Source: Jiangellales bacterium (GTDB lineage Bacteria > Actinomycetota > Actinomycetes > Jiangellales > Jiangellaceae). Taken from it: a stretch of DNA of 64,000 nt. The position numbers and the translations under genes are program-made. A model generated the notes under the pieces. The model ran no database searches. It had not been told where the DNA came from and worked only from the letters and a program-made list of their open reading frames with translations. How positions within the stretch are numbered: the stretch's first letter is position 1; every line of letters begins with the position of its first letter. The stretch lies in NCBI GenBank assembly GCA_030447955.1, contig JAUJNY010000001.1, positions 339,381-403,380 on the forward strand. Reading direction: 5' to 3'. Shown here in pieces: positions 42,841 through 52,258 of the stretch.

Positions 42841-43805
42841 CGACGCCCCTGCGACTCGGTACCCGGCGCAGTGCCCTGGCCCGCGCCCAGTCGACTCAGG
42901 TCGCCACCGAGATCACCGCGCGCACCGGCCGGCCGGTCGAGCTCGTCGAGATCTCGACCAGAGGCGACGAGAGCACCGCCGCGTTGAGCGCCATCGGCGG
43001 CACCGGCGTCTTCGTCAGCGCCCTGCGCGACGCGCTGCTGCGCGGCCACGTGGACCTTGCGGTGCACTCGCTCAAGGATCTCCCGCCGGGGCCGGCTGAA
43101 GGCCTGCTGCTGGCGGCCGTACCGCCGCGCGAGGATCCCCGGGATGCGCTCGTCGCCCGCGACGGGCTCGCTCTGGCCGAGCTCCCCGCCGGCGCCCGGG
43201 TCGGCACCGGCGCGCCTCGTCGCGCGGCGCAGCTGCGCGCGCTCGGCCTTGGACTGGTGGTGCAACCCATCCGGGGCAACGTCGACACGCGGCTGCGCAT
43301 GGTGTTCGACGGTGACCTCGACGCCGTTGTGCTCGCTCGCGCCGGCCTTGCCCGGCTCGGCCGGCTGGACGCGGTGAGCGAGGTGCTCGACCCGCTGCAG
43401 ATGTTGCCGGCGCCCGGCCAGGGCGCGCTGGCGGTGGAGTGCCGGGCCGCCGACACCGGCGTGGACGCTGAGCTCGCCGCCGATCTCGACACGCTCGATG
43501 ACCGGCACGCCCGGGCCACCATCACGGCCGAGCGCGAGCTGCTCACCGGGCTGGAAGCCGGCTGCACAGCTCCAGTGGGCGCGCTCGCCGAGGCCGCGGA
43601 GGGCGAGCACGGCGAGGAGATCTACCTGCGTGCCGTCGTTGCGGCAGAAGACGGCAGCGCCACCGTACGACTGTCCGCCTCCGGACCCCTCGACCGCGCG
43701 GCGGCCCTCGGCCGCGACCTCGCCGCCGCGCTGCTCGCCGAGGGGGCCGCGGCGCTGGTAGGGGACCGCAGCATGCTGCCCCAGGAAGAGAGAGCCGTTC
43801 TGTGA
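42837..43805 (+). CDS. hemC: Hydroxymethylbilane synthase
   Basis: Polymerises four porphobilinogens into hydroxymethylbilane. The 322-residue protein has LGTRRSALARAQS near the N-terminus, the HSLKDLP loop, PREDPRDALV, and the dipyrromethane-binding Cys at about residue 243 in LEAGCTAPVGALAE. A catalytic Asp is in AVHSLKD-adjacent ISTRGDE region. The gene is coupled to hemA and the hemD fusion by 4-base overlaps. Confidence 0.96.
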   Translation: MTTPLRLGTRRSALARAQSTQVATEITARTGRPVELVEISTRGDESTAALSAIGGTGVFVSALRDALLRGHVDLAVHSLKDLPPGPAEGLLLAAVPPREDPRDALVARDGLALAELPAGARVGTGAPRRAAQLRALGLGLVVQPIRGNVDTRLRMVFDGDLDAVVLARAGLARLGRLDAVSEVLDPLQMLPAPGQGALAVECRAADTGVDAELAADLDTLDDRHARATITAERELLTGLEAGCTAPVGALAEAAEGEHGEEIYLRAVVAAEDGSATVRLSASGPLDRAAALGRDLAAALLAEGAAALVGDRSMLPQEERAVL

Positions 43806-45475
43806 CGACCCGTACGCCCAAGAGCGCATCGCCGGCGAGGACGGGAGCAAAGACCGTGGCGCCTGCCCGGTCTACGTCTCGCCGCCGCGGCCCGCTCGGG
43901 ACCGTCGCCTTCGTCGGCGCCGGACCCGGCGACCCGGGCCTGCTCACCGTCCGGGCCGTGGAGGTGCTCGCCCGGGCCGACGTCGTGGTCCTCGACCGGC
44001 CCGAACATCGCAGCCTGCTGGACTCCTGCCGTCCCGAGGTCGAGGTGCTCGACGGAGCCTGCGGCGAGGACGGCCAACCGCTCGGCCAAGCGCAACGGGC
44101 CAGGCTGGTCACCCGCGCGGCCAAGGGTGCCGGGCTCGTGGTGCGGCTGATGAGCGGTGACCCGGGCACCTTCAACGGTCTGTCCGAGGAAGCGGCCGCC
44201 TGCGCCAAGCTAGGCGTGCCGATCGAGATCGTCCCGGGCGTCTCCGCGGTGAGCGGCGTGCCCGCGTACGCCGGGGTGCCGCTGACCTCGTCCGCCGCCC
44301 GCCGGGTGCATGTCCTTCCCGGCGCGGGCGCTGAGACCGACTGGGGCCTGCACGCGGCCGCGGACACCACGCTCGTCCTACTTGGTGACGAGCGCGAGGT
44401 GAGCGCGGCGGCTGAGGCGCTGGTGGCGGCCGGCCGCGACCCGCAGACGCCGGTTGCGGTGACCGCGGACGGCACGACGACGGCGCAGCGCACGCTCGTC
44501 TCGACCCTGGAGCGGGTGGCGAGTGAGCTGGACACGGCCGGACTCGGGGACCGGCTGGTCACCGTGGTCGGTGACGTCGTGGCCGTGCGCGAGCAGTTGT
44601 CCTGGTACGAGACCAAGCCGCTGTTCGGCTGGCGGGTGCTCGTGCCGCGGACAAAGGACCAGGCCGCCGCGCTAACCGCCCGGCTCCGCGCGCACGGTGC
44701 CGTCCCGGAGGAGGTGCCCACCATCTCCGTGGAGCCGCCGCGCAACCCCCAGCAGATGGAGCGGGCCATCCGCGGCCTGGTCGAGGGCCGCTACGAGTGG
44801 ATCGCGTTCACCAGTGTCAACGCGCTCAAGGCGGTCCGGGAGCGGCTGCAAGAGTGCGGCCTGGACGCCCGCGCCCTCTCCGGCCTCAAGGTCGCGGCCG
44901 TGGGGGAGCGCACGGCGGAAGGGCTGCGGGCCTGGGGCATCACCCCCGACCTGGTACCCGGCGGCGAGCAGTCGGCGCAGGGGCTGGTCGCCGACTGGCC
45001 GCCGTACGACGACGTGCTCGACCCCATCGACCGGGTGTTCCTGCCGCGCGCCGACATCGCCACCGAGACCCTGGTGGCTGGCCTGCGCGAGCTGGGGTGG
45101 GAGGTCGACGACGTGACCGCCTACCGCACGGTGCGCGCGGCCCCCCCGGCGGCCGCCGTTCGCGAGGCCATCAAGGCGGGCCGGTTCGACGCGGCCGTGT
45201 TCACCTCGAGCTCGACGGTGCGCAACCTGGTCGGGATTGCCGGCAAGCCGCACCCCGCCACGGTGGTCGCGTGCATCGGGCCGCAGACCGCCCGCACCGC
45301 GGAGGACAACGGTCTGCGCGTCGACGTCATCGCCGACTCCCCGTCGGCCGAGGCGCTGGCCGACGCTCTCGCCGAGCACGGCGCCTCCCGCCGTCGCACC
45401 GTGGCGGAGCCCCACGAGGTCAAGCCCCGGCCCTCGGACAAGCGCCGGTCGGCCACCAAGCACACCGCGACCTGA
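43802..45475 (+). CDS. hemD: Uroporphyrinogen-III C-methyltransferase/synthase fusion
   Basis: A 557-residue bifunctional enzyme. Residues about 30-270 are an SUMT/CobA-type methyltransferase (TVAFVGAGPGDPGLLTVRA at the start, VVRLMSGDPGTFN, and VPGVSAVSGVPAYAGVPLT), leading toward sirohaem and cobalamin. Residues about 280-540 are uroporphyrinogen-III synthase, with WIAFTSVNALKAV, LSGLKVAAVGERTAEGL and AAVFTSSSTVRNLVGIAG. This fusion is standard in actinobacteria. The tail is basic (KPRPSDKRRSATKHTAT). GTG start overlaps hemC; hemB follows after four bases. Confidence 0.93.
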   Translation: MTTRTPKSASPARTGAKTVAPARSTSRRRGPLGTVAFVGAGPGDPGLLTVRAVEVLARADVVVLDRPEHRSLLDSCRPEVEVLDGACGEDGQPLGQAQRARLVTRAAKGAGLVVRLMSGDPGTFNGLSEEAAACAKLGVPIEIVPGVSAVSGVPAYAGVPLTSSAARRVHVLPGAGAETDWGLHAAADTTLVLLGDEREVSAAAEALVAAGRDPQTPVAVTADGTTTAQRTLVSTLERVASELDTAGLGDRLVTVVGDVVAVREQLSWYETKPLFGWRVLVPRTKDQAAALTARLRAHGAVPEEVPTISVEPPRNPQQMERAIRGLVEGRYEWIAFTSVNALKAVRERLQECGLDARALSGLKVAAVGERTAEGLRAWGITPDLVPGGEQSAQGLVADWPPYDDVLDPIDRVFLPRADIATETLVAGLRELGWEVDDVTAYRTVRAAPPAAAVREAIKAGRFDAAVFTSSSTVRNLVGIAGKPHPATVVACIGPQTARTAEDNGLRVDVIADSPSAEALADALAEHGASRRRTVAEPHEVKPRPSDKRRSATKHTAT

Positions 45476-45479
45476 GCCG

Positions 45480-46460
45480 ATGAGCTTCCCCACCGACCGT
45501 CCCCGCCGGCTACGCCGGACCCCGGCGCTGCGCCGGCTCGTGGCCGAGACGAGCGTCGAGCCGCGGCACCTGATCCAGCCGCTGTTCGTCAGGGAGGGCC
45601 TCAGCGAGCCGGTGCCGATCGGGTCCATGCCGGGAGTGGTGCAGCACTCGGCGGACACGCTGCGCGCGGCGGCCGTCGCCGCCGTCGAGGCGGGCGTGGG
45701 CGGGCTGATGCTCTTCGGCGTGCCGAGCCTGCGCGACGCCGAGGGATCGGCGGCGTACGACCCCGCCGGGATCCTCAACACCGCGATCAGCGACGTGGTC
45801 GCCGAGGTGGGGGACGCCACCGTGGTGATGGCCGACCTGTGCCTCGACGAGTTCACCAACCACGGGCACTGTGGGCTGCTCGCCGCGGACGGCTCCGTTG
45901 ACAACGACGCGAGCCTGCGCGCGTACGCCCAGATGGCGGTGGCCCAGGCTGAGGCTGGCGTCCACGTCGTCGGCCTCAGCGGGATGATGGACGGCCAGGT
46001 CGCCACGGTGCGCGTGGTGCTCGACGACACCGGCCGCGGTGACGTCGCGGTGCTGGCGTACGCGGCGAAGTACGCCTCCGCTTTCTACGGCCCCTTCCGC
46101 GACGCTGTCGAGTCGAGGCTGGTCGGCGACCGGCGCAGCTATCAGCAGGACCCGGCCAACGGCGTCGAGGCGCTGCGTGAGGTGCGCCTGGACGTCGAGG
46201 AGGGCGCCGACCTGGTGCTGGTGAAGCCCGCGCTCGGCTATCTGGACGTGCTGGCCTCGGTGGTCGCCGCGGTGGACCTCCCGGTTGGGGCGTACCAGGT
46301 CTCCGGGGAGTACGCAATGGTCGAGCTCGCCGCCCGCGCGGGCGCCATCCAGCGGGAGCGGGCGATCCTCGAGACGCTCACCTCGGTCCGCCGCGCCGGC
46401 GCGACCTTCGTGCTCACCTACTGGGCCACCGAGGCCGCCGGGCTGCTCACCGGTCGTTGA
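45480..46460 (+). CDS. hemB: Delta-aminolevulinic acid dehydratase
   Basis: Condenses two aminolevulinates to porphobilinogen. The 326-residue protein has Schiff-base lysines Lys197 (YAAKYASAFYGPF) and Lys249 (VLVKPALGYLDVL). The metal loop at 119-132 is DLCLDEFTNHGHCG, where the second of the three cysteines of zinc enzymes is Asp, so this is probably a magnesium/potassium-dependent type. ATG 45480 is the correct start; the long frame upstream overlaps hemD. Last gene of the rex-hem operon. Confidence 0.95.
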   Translation: MSFPTDRPRRLRRTPALRRLVAETSVEPRHLIQPLFVREGLSEPVPIGSMPGVVQHSADTLRAAAVAAVEAGVGGLMLFGVPSLRDAEGSAAYDPAGILNTAISDVVAEVGDATVVMADLCLDEFTNHGHCGLLAADGSVDNDASLRAYAQMAVAQAEAGVHVVGLSGMMDGQVATVRVVLDDTGRGDVAVLAYAAKYASAFYGPFRDAVESRLVGDRRSYQQDPANGVEALREVRLDVEEGADLVLVKPALGYLDVLASVVAAVDLPVGAYQVSGEYAMVELAARAGAIQRERAILETLTSVRRAGATFVLTYWATEAAGLLTGR

Positions 46461-46496
46461 CCTCGCTGGAGGGCAGAGCCCCCGTACGATCACCGC

Positions 46497-47302
46497 GTGC
46501 TCGACGCGCCTGAGTACGCGCGCTGGTGGCAGGCCGCCGACGACGCCGGAACGGGCGCGGACGCACAGCGTGATCACGGGCTGTTCCAGTGGTCATGCTT
46601 CCTGGCCGAGCAGTCTGCGCAGCTGGCGGTCAAGGCGCTGTTGCACGGCATCGGCGCTGGAGCCTGGGGGCACGACCTCGCAGACCTGCTCGCGACGGCT
46701 CCAGGAGGTGCTGGACGTGGACGTCCCGCCGCCGGTAGCAGACGCCGCACTGCGGCCTGTCCCGGCACCACATCGCCGCTCGCTACCCCGACGCGCATCC
46801 CGCCGGCACGCCCGGAGGGCACTACTCGCGCAGTGACGCCGACACCGCGTTGCGGGACACGGACGCGGTCAACCAGTTCGTGGACGCGCAGTGGCGTGCG
46901 CTCCGGGACGCGGCGAGCGAGGCCGATCATGCCGCTGAGCAGGTCATCGCCCGGCGGCGGGCCGAGCGTGAGCGTCTGCTCATCGAAACGAGGGCCTATG
47001 TCGAGCAGGTGGGCGAGACGGTGGCGCTACGGGCGGCTGTCGTCTACGGCTCCGTCGCACGCGGCGACTTCAACTTGTGGAGCGACGTTGACCTCCTCGT
47101 CGTCGCCGAGGAGCTGCCCGACCGGTTGCTGGACCGGCTGGACGCGCTCCCGGCCCGACCGCCGCGGGTGAGGGTCGTCGCCTGGACGCCGCAGGAGTGG
47201 CGTGCGGCGGTGGCTCGCGCCAACCCAATCGCTGTCGAGGCGATGCGCGACGGGCAGTGGCTGAACGGTGGTCCCGGGCTTCTCCGCCAGCCGCCCCAGT
47301 AG
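46497..47302 (+). pseudogene. Frameshifted HEPN-nucleotidyltransferase fusion
   Basis: Reading three frames in order gives one protein: 46497-46691 (HEPN start with FQWSCFLAEQSAQLAVKALL), 46693-46755 (RRLQEVLDVDVPPPVADAAL), and 46757-47302 (LSRHHIAARYPDAHPAG, with the HEPN R-X4-H as RYPDAH, then a linker and the nucleotidyltransferase motif YGSVARGDFNLWSDVDLLVV). One extra base near 46692 and one near 46756 break it. HEPN/MNT pairs are toxin-antitoxin or nucleotide-modifying modules. If real, the toxin half is inactivated, while the nucleotidyltransferase could still be made from an internal start such as TTG 46850. Sequencing error is possible. Confidence 0.7.
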
Positions 47303-47312
47303 GCGCGCGGAC

Positions 47313-48053
47313 CTACGTCAGCGAATCCTTGACCTTGCGCACCGCGCCGCGGACCACGCCGCCGGCCACCTCCTGAGTGACCTTCTTCACCGCCTCGCGC
47401 ATCTGCGGTCCCTCGATCACAGGCTTGTCGGGGTCCTGCGTGCCACCCCGCGCCAGCTCGAACTGGAACCCCTCGCAGTACGGAGCCGGCCGACCCAGGG
47501 CGTAGGCGGCCATGGTCTCCGAATAGAAGGACCGCGCGTCCGCAACGCTCCTGCTCCCCGTCACCAGGTCGTGCATCAGGTTCAGCGTGAGCATGTTGGC
47601 GGCCTCGGAGTCGCAGCGTGCCCCCGCCTCGCCCGTGGTCCGGTCGACCAGGCAACTCCCGTCGAACTCGCCGATCACGTCGAACTTGTCGACCGGGACG
47701 CGATAGTCGATCCACTGGGTGAGGAAGTCGGCGTGCGGGCTGGGGAAGTTGTGCAGCACTTCGTCGCTCGTCAGTACCGTCCGCTTCCACGGCCCATTGC
47801 GATACCACATGAGCTTGGTCGGCGTCGCCTCGTTCGGCGGCCCGTACTGCTCCATGAGCTGGCGCACGCCCAGCTGGGCGGCCTCCGGCCAGTCCCCGAT
47901 GACCCGCTCGACCTCCGCAGGCGAGACCTCCAGCTCGGCACCCTTCTCGGTCTCGTGATCCCCGGCTGTGAGTGCTGCCGCGTCCCTCGTGGCGGCAGCC
48001 AGCACGGCCATCCGCTTCTCCTGCGGCACGTCGCCAGGTCCCTGCTGAGTCAC
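47313..48053 (-). CDS. Conserved protein of unknown function, TetR-linked
   Basis: A 246-residue protein I do not recognise by name, though similar sequences with WPEAAQLGVRQLMEQYGPP, TPTKLMWYRNGPWKRTVL and FPSPHADFLTQWIDYRVP seem widely spread. No signal peptide or membrane segment is visible. The middle part has NMLTLNLMHDLVTGSRSV and ARSFYSETMAAYALGRPAPY, suggesting an all-helical cytoplasmic domain. Its last residues (VKKVTQEVAGGVVRGAVRKV) are amphipathic. GTG 48053 is chosen for GGAGGG five bases upstream. The perfect palindrome at 48096-48111 lies in its promoter region, so the TetR gene at 48149 probably controls it. Confidence 0.65.
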   Translation of the reverse strand: MTQQGPGDVPQEKRMAVLAAATRDAAALTAGDHETEKGAELEVSPAEVERVIGDWPEAAQLGVRQLMEQYGPPNEATPTKLMWYRNGPWKRTVLTSDEVLHNFPSPHADFLTQWIDYRVPVDKFDVIGEFDGSCLVDRTTGEAGARCDSEAANMLTLNLMHDLVTGSRSVADARSFYSETMAAYALGRPAPYCEGFQFELARGGTQDPDKPVIEGPQMREAVKKVTQEVAGGVVRGAVRKVKDSLT

Positions 48054-48095
48054 GTCATCCCTCCGCCCACAGCCTTCGGCTCGGTCCGGGCTCAC

Positions 48096-48111
48096 TGTAC
48101 CGTACGGTACA
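48096..48111. promoter_or_regulatory. 16-bp perfect palindrome, likely TetR operator
   Basis: TGTACCGTACGGTACA is a perfect 16-bp palindrome in the gap between the TetR gene end and the start of the unknown-protein gene, 43 bases upstream of its GTG. It overlaps a TACAGT sequence on the minus strand that could serve as -10. The GTACCGTACGGTAC core is a common TetR-type operator shape. The neighbouring TetR protein is the obvious candidate to bind it. Confidence 0.7.
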
Positions 48112-48148
48112 TTGACCGGATCGCTGGGACAGGCGGCTAGGTCGAGCG

Positions 48149-48766
48149 CTACGTCGCGTACGACCTCAGGCGGTCGAAGACCGCGTCGAGGGCCACGCGC
48201 ATCGGTTGCGCCTCCCGCTGCGTCGTCGACAGCAGGTAGCCGCCCTGGATGCTCGCCATGGCCTCCTCGGCAAGCCGCGCCGGCTCCGCGTCGCGACCAA
48301 GCTCACCCCGCTCATGCAGCGTGCGGAGGCCCGCAGCCAGGCGGGCCTCCCAGAGCGAGAGCGCATCAGCCGCGACCGCTCGCAGCCCGACGTCGGAGCG
48401 GGCGACCTCGGCGAGTAGCGAGCCAAGCGGGCAGCCACCGTGACAGCCCCGCTCCTGCTGCTCCGCGAGCATCGAGTCGAGCCAGCCGCGGATGCCCTCC
48501 CACGTCCCGATGTCGAAGCGGCTCAGGTCGCCGAGCACCCGATCGAGCTGGTGACGCACGACGGCGTCGACCAGGTCGTCCTTCGTCGAGAAGTAGTGGT
48601 AGAGCTGGCTCTTCCCCGTGCCGGAGGCGACCAGGACCTCGTCGACGCTGGTGGCGCCCACCCCCCGCACATGCATCAGCTCGGCCGCGGCGGCGACGAT
48701 GCGGGCCTTCGTCCTGCGCCCGCGCGAGGTCTCCGGTTCGCGGACAGTCCGCTCCGCTGACGCCAC
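48149..48766 (-). CDS. TetR-family transcriptional regulator
   Basis: A 205-residue repressor with HTH TKARIVAAAAELMHVRGVGA followed by TSVDEVLVASGTGKSQLYHY, and a ligand domain of the LmrA/YxaF-like type with the conserved GCHGGCPLGSLLAEVA. GTG 48766 is preceded by GGGAG. The open frame upstream to 49375 is a shadow of hemL. Divergent from hemL and upstream of the unknown-protein gene on the same strand, with a perfect palindrome 37 bases past its stop. The Cys pair in GCHGGC could sense oxidation, by inference. Confidence 0.87.
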   Translation of the reverse strand: MASAERTVREPETSRGRRTKARIVAAAAELMHVRGVGATSVDEVLVASGTGKSQLYHYFSTKDDLVDAVVRHQLDRVLGDLSRFDIGTWEGIRGWLDSMLAEQQERGCHGGCPLGSLLAEVARSDVGLRAVAADALSLWEARLAAGLRTLHERGELGRDAEPARLAEEAMASIQGGYLLSTTQREAQPMRVALDAVFDRLRSYAT

Positions 48767-48907
48767 ACCCCGCTCCCTTCTTCCGTCACCGCCGAGGGTC
48801 TGATCACCCCGAGTCAGGATGACGCGCCGCAGGGAGTGTCGCCTGCATAGACGCATGTCACGTCCGGGCGGCGGCACCAGTGCGCCGGCGATTGCGACAA
48901 TGGCCGG

Positions 48908-50221
48908 GTGACCGCTGCCGACGCTCCTGCCTCGCAGGCGCTGTTCGACCGTGCCCAGGCGGTGACACCCGGGGGGGTCAACTCTCCCGTGCGGGCCTTT
49001 AGGGCCGTGGGGGGGACGCCACGGTTCATGGTCTCCGGGCACGGGCCGTACGTCGTCGACGCGGATGGGCGCGAGTACGTCGACCTCGTCTGCTCGTGGG
49101 GGCCACTGTTGCTGGGGCACGCGCACCCGGAGGTCGTCGACGCCGTGCAGGCCGCCGTCGCGCGCGGCACGTCGTACGGCACCCCGACCGAACCCGAGGT
49201 GGAGCTCGCGGAGGAGATCGTCGCCCGTACCCCGGTCGAGAGCGTGCGGCTGGTCAACAGCGGCACCGAGGCGACCATGAGCGCTCTCCGGCTGGCCCGC
49301 GGGTTCACCGGCCGCGCCAAGGTGGTCAAGTTCGCCGGTCACTACCACGGGCATGTCGACGCGCTGCTCGCGCACGCCGGTTCAGGGGTGGCCACGCTCG
49401 CGTTGCCGGACACGCCCGGCGTCACCGGAGCGAGTGCCGCCGACACCATCGTGCTGCCCTACAACGACCGGGACGCGGTGACCGCGGCCTTCGCCGAGCA
49501 CGGAGCCGACATCGCCTGCGTCGTCGCCGAGGCGGCCGCCGGCAACATGGGCGCGGTGCCGCCCGCCGAGGGGTTCAACGACCACCTCCGCGCCACCGCT
49601 CAGACGCACGGCGCGCTGCTGTTGCTCGACGAGGTGATGACCGGGTTTCGGGTGAGCCGCAGCGGCTGGTACGGGCGCGAGCACGTCGCCGCCGACCTCT
49701 ACACGTTCGGCAAGGTCATGGGGGGCGGCTTCCCCGCCGCGGCGTTCGGGGGGCGCGCCGACGTCATGGCGCACCTCGCTCCCGGTGGACCCGTCTACCA
49801 GGCCGGGACGCTGTCGGGTAACCCTGTCGCCACCACCGCCGGGCTCACCACGCTGCGGCTGGCCGACGACGACACGTACGCCGCCGTCGACCTGGCCGCC
49901 GACCAGATCGGCGGTCTGGTGGGGGAGGCGCTGACCAAGGAGGGTGTGCCCCACGTGCTGCAGTACGCCGGCAACATGTTCAGCGTCTTCTTCGTCGACC
50001 CGGCACAGGTGCCGGAGGTGCGCGACTACGCCGTCACCCGCGGCCAGGACACGGCTCGCTTCGCCGCCTTCTTCCACGCGATGCTCGCGCGCGGGGTCTA
50101 CCTCCCGCCGAGCGCGTTCGAGGCGTGGTTCGTCTCCGCCGTTCACGACGACGCCGCGCTCGACCGGGTGGCCGAGGCACTTCCGGCCGCCGCCCGCGCC
50201 GCCGCGGAGGTGCAGCCGTGA
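48908..50221 (+). CDS. hemL: Glutamate-1-semialdehyde 2,1-aminomutase
   Basis: PLP-dependent conversion of glutamate-1-semialdehyde to 5-aminolevulinate, the step between HemA and HemB. Length 437 is typical. Landmarks: [19 protein letters not shown] at the N-terminus, [44 protein letters not shown] and the PLP lysine at about 268 in [15 protein letters not shown] 48908 is the likely start. It is outside the rex-hem operon but only 2.4 kb away. Its stop overlaps the phosphatase gene start by four bases. Confidence 0.96.
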   Translation: MTAADAPASQALFDRAQAVTPGGVNSPVRAFRAVGGTPRFMVSGHGPYVVDADGREYVDLVCSWGPLLLGHAHPEVVDAVQAAVARGTSYGTPTEPEVELAEEIVARTPVESVRLVNSGTEATMSALRLARGFTGRAKVVKFAGHYHGHVDALLAHAGSGVATLALPDTPGVTGASAADTIVLPYNDRDAVTAAFAEHGADIACVVAEAAAGNMGAVPPAEGFNDHLRATAQTHGALLLLDEVMTGFRVSRSGWYGREHVAADLYTFGKVMGGGFPAAAFGGRADVMAHLAPGGPVYQAGTLSGNPVATTAGLTTLRLADDDTYAAVDLAADQIGGLVGEALTKEGVPHVLQYAGNMFSVFFVDPAQVPEVRDYAVTRGQDTARFAAFFHAMLARGVYLPPSAFEAWFVSAVHDDAALDRVAEALPAAARAAAEVQP

Positions 50222-50868
50222 CGACCCATACCGTCGTCCACCTGCTCCGCCACGGCGAGGTGCACAACCCCGACGGAATCATGTACGGGCGGCTGCCCGG
50301 CTACCAGCTGTCCGGGCGAGGCGTTGCCATGGCCGAGCGGGTCGCGGGGGTGCTCGGCGAGCGCGACATCGTCCGGGTGGTGGCCTCGCCGCTGGAGCGG
50401 GCCCGCCAGACCGCCGCACCGCTGGCCACCGTGCTGGAGCTCGGCGTCGACGTGGACGAGCGGATCACCGAGGCTGACAACGTCTTCGCGGGCAAGACCT
50501 TTGGGGTCGGCGACGGCTCGCTGCGCCGGCCATCGTCCTGGTGGCACCTGCGCAACCCGCTGCGCCCGTCTTGGGGTGAGCCCTACACGGTGGTCGCCGA
50601 GCGAATGCTCGCCGCGGTGGCTGACGCGGTCGGCTCCGCGGCGGGCCGAGAGGTGGTCCTGGTGTCCCACCAGCTCCCCATCTGGGTCGCCCGCTGCGCG
50701 GTCGAGCGCCGGCGGCTGTGGCACGACCCGCGCCAGCGGCGGTGCTCGCTGGCCAGCCTCACCAGCGTCACGTTCGCCGGGGAGACGCCCGTCCGTGTCT
50801 CCTACAGCGAGCCCGCGGCCGACCTGCTACCCGTGCCGAGCGCCAACCAGCCCACCGCGGGGGCATAA
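50218..50868 (+). CDS. Histidine phosphatase (phosphoglycerate mutase-like)
   Basis: A 216-residue member of the histidine phosphatase superfamily. The RHG signature is [11 protein letters not shown] with the phospho-His at about residue 12, then [11 protein letters not shown], and the second His in [15 protein letters not shown]. The substrate is not determinable. It is translationally coupled to hemL and precedes the cytochrome c maturation genes by two bases. The same order (hemL, phosphatase, resA, ccdA) is seen in mycobacteria (Rv0524-Rv0527, from memory). Confidence 0.85.
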   Translation: MTTHTVVHLLRHGEVHNPDGIMYGRLPGYQLSGRGVAMAERVAGVLGERDIVRVVASPLERARQTAAPLATVLELGVDVDERITEADNVFAGKTFGVGDGSLRRPSSWWHLRNPLRPSWGEPYTVVAERMLAAVADAVGSAAGREVVLVSHQLPIWVARCAVERRRLWHDPRQRRCSLASLTSVTFAGETPVRVSYSEPAADLLPVPSANQPTAGA

Positions 50869-50870
50869 AG

Positions 50871-51500
50871 GTGCAGGCCCGTTCCGTTCGCCGTCCCGGT
50901 GCCGCGCGCCGCGCAGCCCGCTGGGGCGCTGCCGTGCTCGTCGTCGCGGTGCTGGGCGGCTGCAGCGCCGATGACGGCCAGGTGGGGAGGCTCGAGGCCG
51001 GTGAGGAGGCCGGTTACGTCTCCGGATCCGGCACCGTCACCACCGTCGCGCCGGCGGAGCGAGAGCCGGCGCCTGCGTTCTCCGGCCCGCTGCTCGGCGG
51101 TGGCTCTTTCGACCTGGCGGAGGCACGCGGCGACGTCGTTGTGATCAACGTGTGGGGCTCGTGGTGCCCGCCATGCCGGGCGGAGGCCCGCGACCTGCAG
51201 GCGGTGTACGAGGACCTGCGCGACCGCGGCGTACGTTTCGTCGGCGTCAACGTCAAGGACACCGAGCAGGGCGCGCGCGCCTTCCTCGCCGAGTTCGGCG
51301 TCACCTACCCGACCGTGTACGACGAGATCGGGGAGCGGATGCTCGCCTTCCGCGACACCCTGCCGCCGGCCGCCGTGCCCTCCACCCTGGTCGTGGACCG
51401 GCAGGGGCGCATGGCGGCACGCGTCCTCGGCCAGATCAGCGAGCGTTCGCTGGCGGACATCGTCGAGCCGATCGCTGCCGAGGGTGCTCCGGCGGCCTGA
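50871..51500 (+). CDS. resA: Thiol-disulfide lipoprotein, ResA/TlpA type
   Basis: A 209-residue membrane-anchored thioredoxin-fold protein that reduces apocytochrome c or other exported thiols. Lipoprotein-like signal: Arg-rich start, then VLVVAVLGGC. The redox motif is WCPPC at about residues 97-101 in NVWGSWCPPCRAEARDL, and the cis-Pro region is PAAVPSTLVVDRQGR. GTG 50871 is the likely start, two bases after the phosphatase gene; AAAGG directly precedes it. Next gene, ccdA, supplies its electrons. Confidence 0.88.
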   Translation: MQARSVRRPGAARRAARWGAAVLVVAVLGGCSADDGQVGRLEAGEEAGYVSGSGTVTTVAPAEREPAPAFSGPLLGGGSFDLAEARGDVVVINVWGSWCPPCRAEARDLQAVYEDLRDRGVRFVGVNVKDTEQGARAFLAEFGVTYPTVYDEIGERMLAFRDTLPPAAVPSTLVVDRQGRMAARVLGQISERSLADIVEPIAAEGAPAA

Positions 51501-52258
51501 TGACGACCTCGGTCGCCGACACCTTCCGTGACGCCGTACTCGACGGGTCGCTCCTCCTCGCGGTGCCGGTGGCGCTGTTCGCCGGGCTGGTGTCGTTCCT
51601 CTCCCCGTGCGTGCTGCCGCTGGTCCCCGGCTACCTGTCCTACGTCACCGGGCTCGCCGGCGCGGACCTCGGCTCCGCCCGTCGGGGGCGGGTGGCGATC
51701 GGGGCGGTGCTGTTCGTGCTCGGCTTCACCGCGCTTTTCGTCTCGTACGGGGCGCTGTTCGGCGGGCTGGGGTCGTTGCTGCTGGTCCACCAAGACGTCA
51801 TCCTGCGCGTGCTCGGGGTGGCCACGATCCTGCTCGGGCTGCTCTTTGCTGGCTGGTTGCCCGGCCTGGACCGGCAGTGGCGGGTGCGCCGTACACCGGC
51901 GGTCGGGCTGGCCGGCGCGCCCGTGCTCGGTGCGTTGTTCGGCCTGGGGTGGACGCCCTGCTTCGGACCGACGCTCGCCGCCGTGCAGACGCTGGCGTTC
52001 GAGGAGGCGAGCGCCGGTCGAGGAGCGCTGCTGTCGGCGGCGTACTGCCTGGGCCTCGGCGCGCCGTTCGTCGCCGCCGGGCTGGCCTACCGGCGCGCGC
52101 TCGGCGCGTTCGGCTGGGCCCGCCGGCACCGGCTGGTAGTGCTGCGGGCCGGCGGAGTCATGCTCGTCGTGCTTGGCCTACTGCTCGCCACCGGCGTGTG
52201 GGGGCAGCTCGTCGCGCGGACCCAGGGCTGGATCAGCGGCTTCGAGGTGGTGGTGTGA
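51500..52258 (+). CDS. ccdA: Cytochrome c biogenesis protein CcdA
   Basis: Six-helix membrane reductase that passes electrons from cytoplasmic thioredoxin to ResA. The 252-residue protein has the catalytic cysteines Cys37 in SFLSPCVLPLVPGY and Cys154 in GLGWTPCFGPTLA, one in each pseudo-symmetric half. The ATG start shares one base with the resA stop (TGATG). ResB follows with a four-base overlap. Confidence 0.93.
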   Translation: MTTSVADTFRDAVLDGSLLLAVPVALFAGLVSFLSPCVLPLVPGYLSYVTGLAGADLGSARRGRVAIGAVLFVLGFTALFVSYGALFGGLGSLLLVHQDVILRVLGVATILLGLLFAGWLPGLDRQWRVRRTPAVGLAGAPVLGALFGLGWTPCFGPTLAAVQTLAFEEASAGRGALLSAAYCLGLGAPFVAAGLAYRRALGAFGWARRHRLVVLRAGGVMLVVLGLLLATGVWGQLVARTQGWISGFEVVV

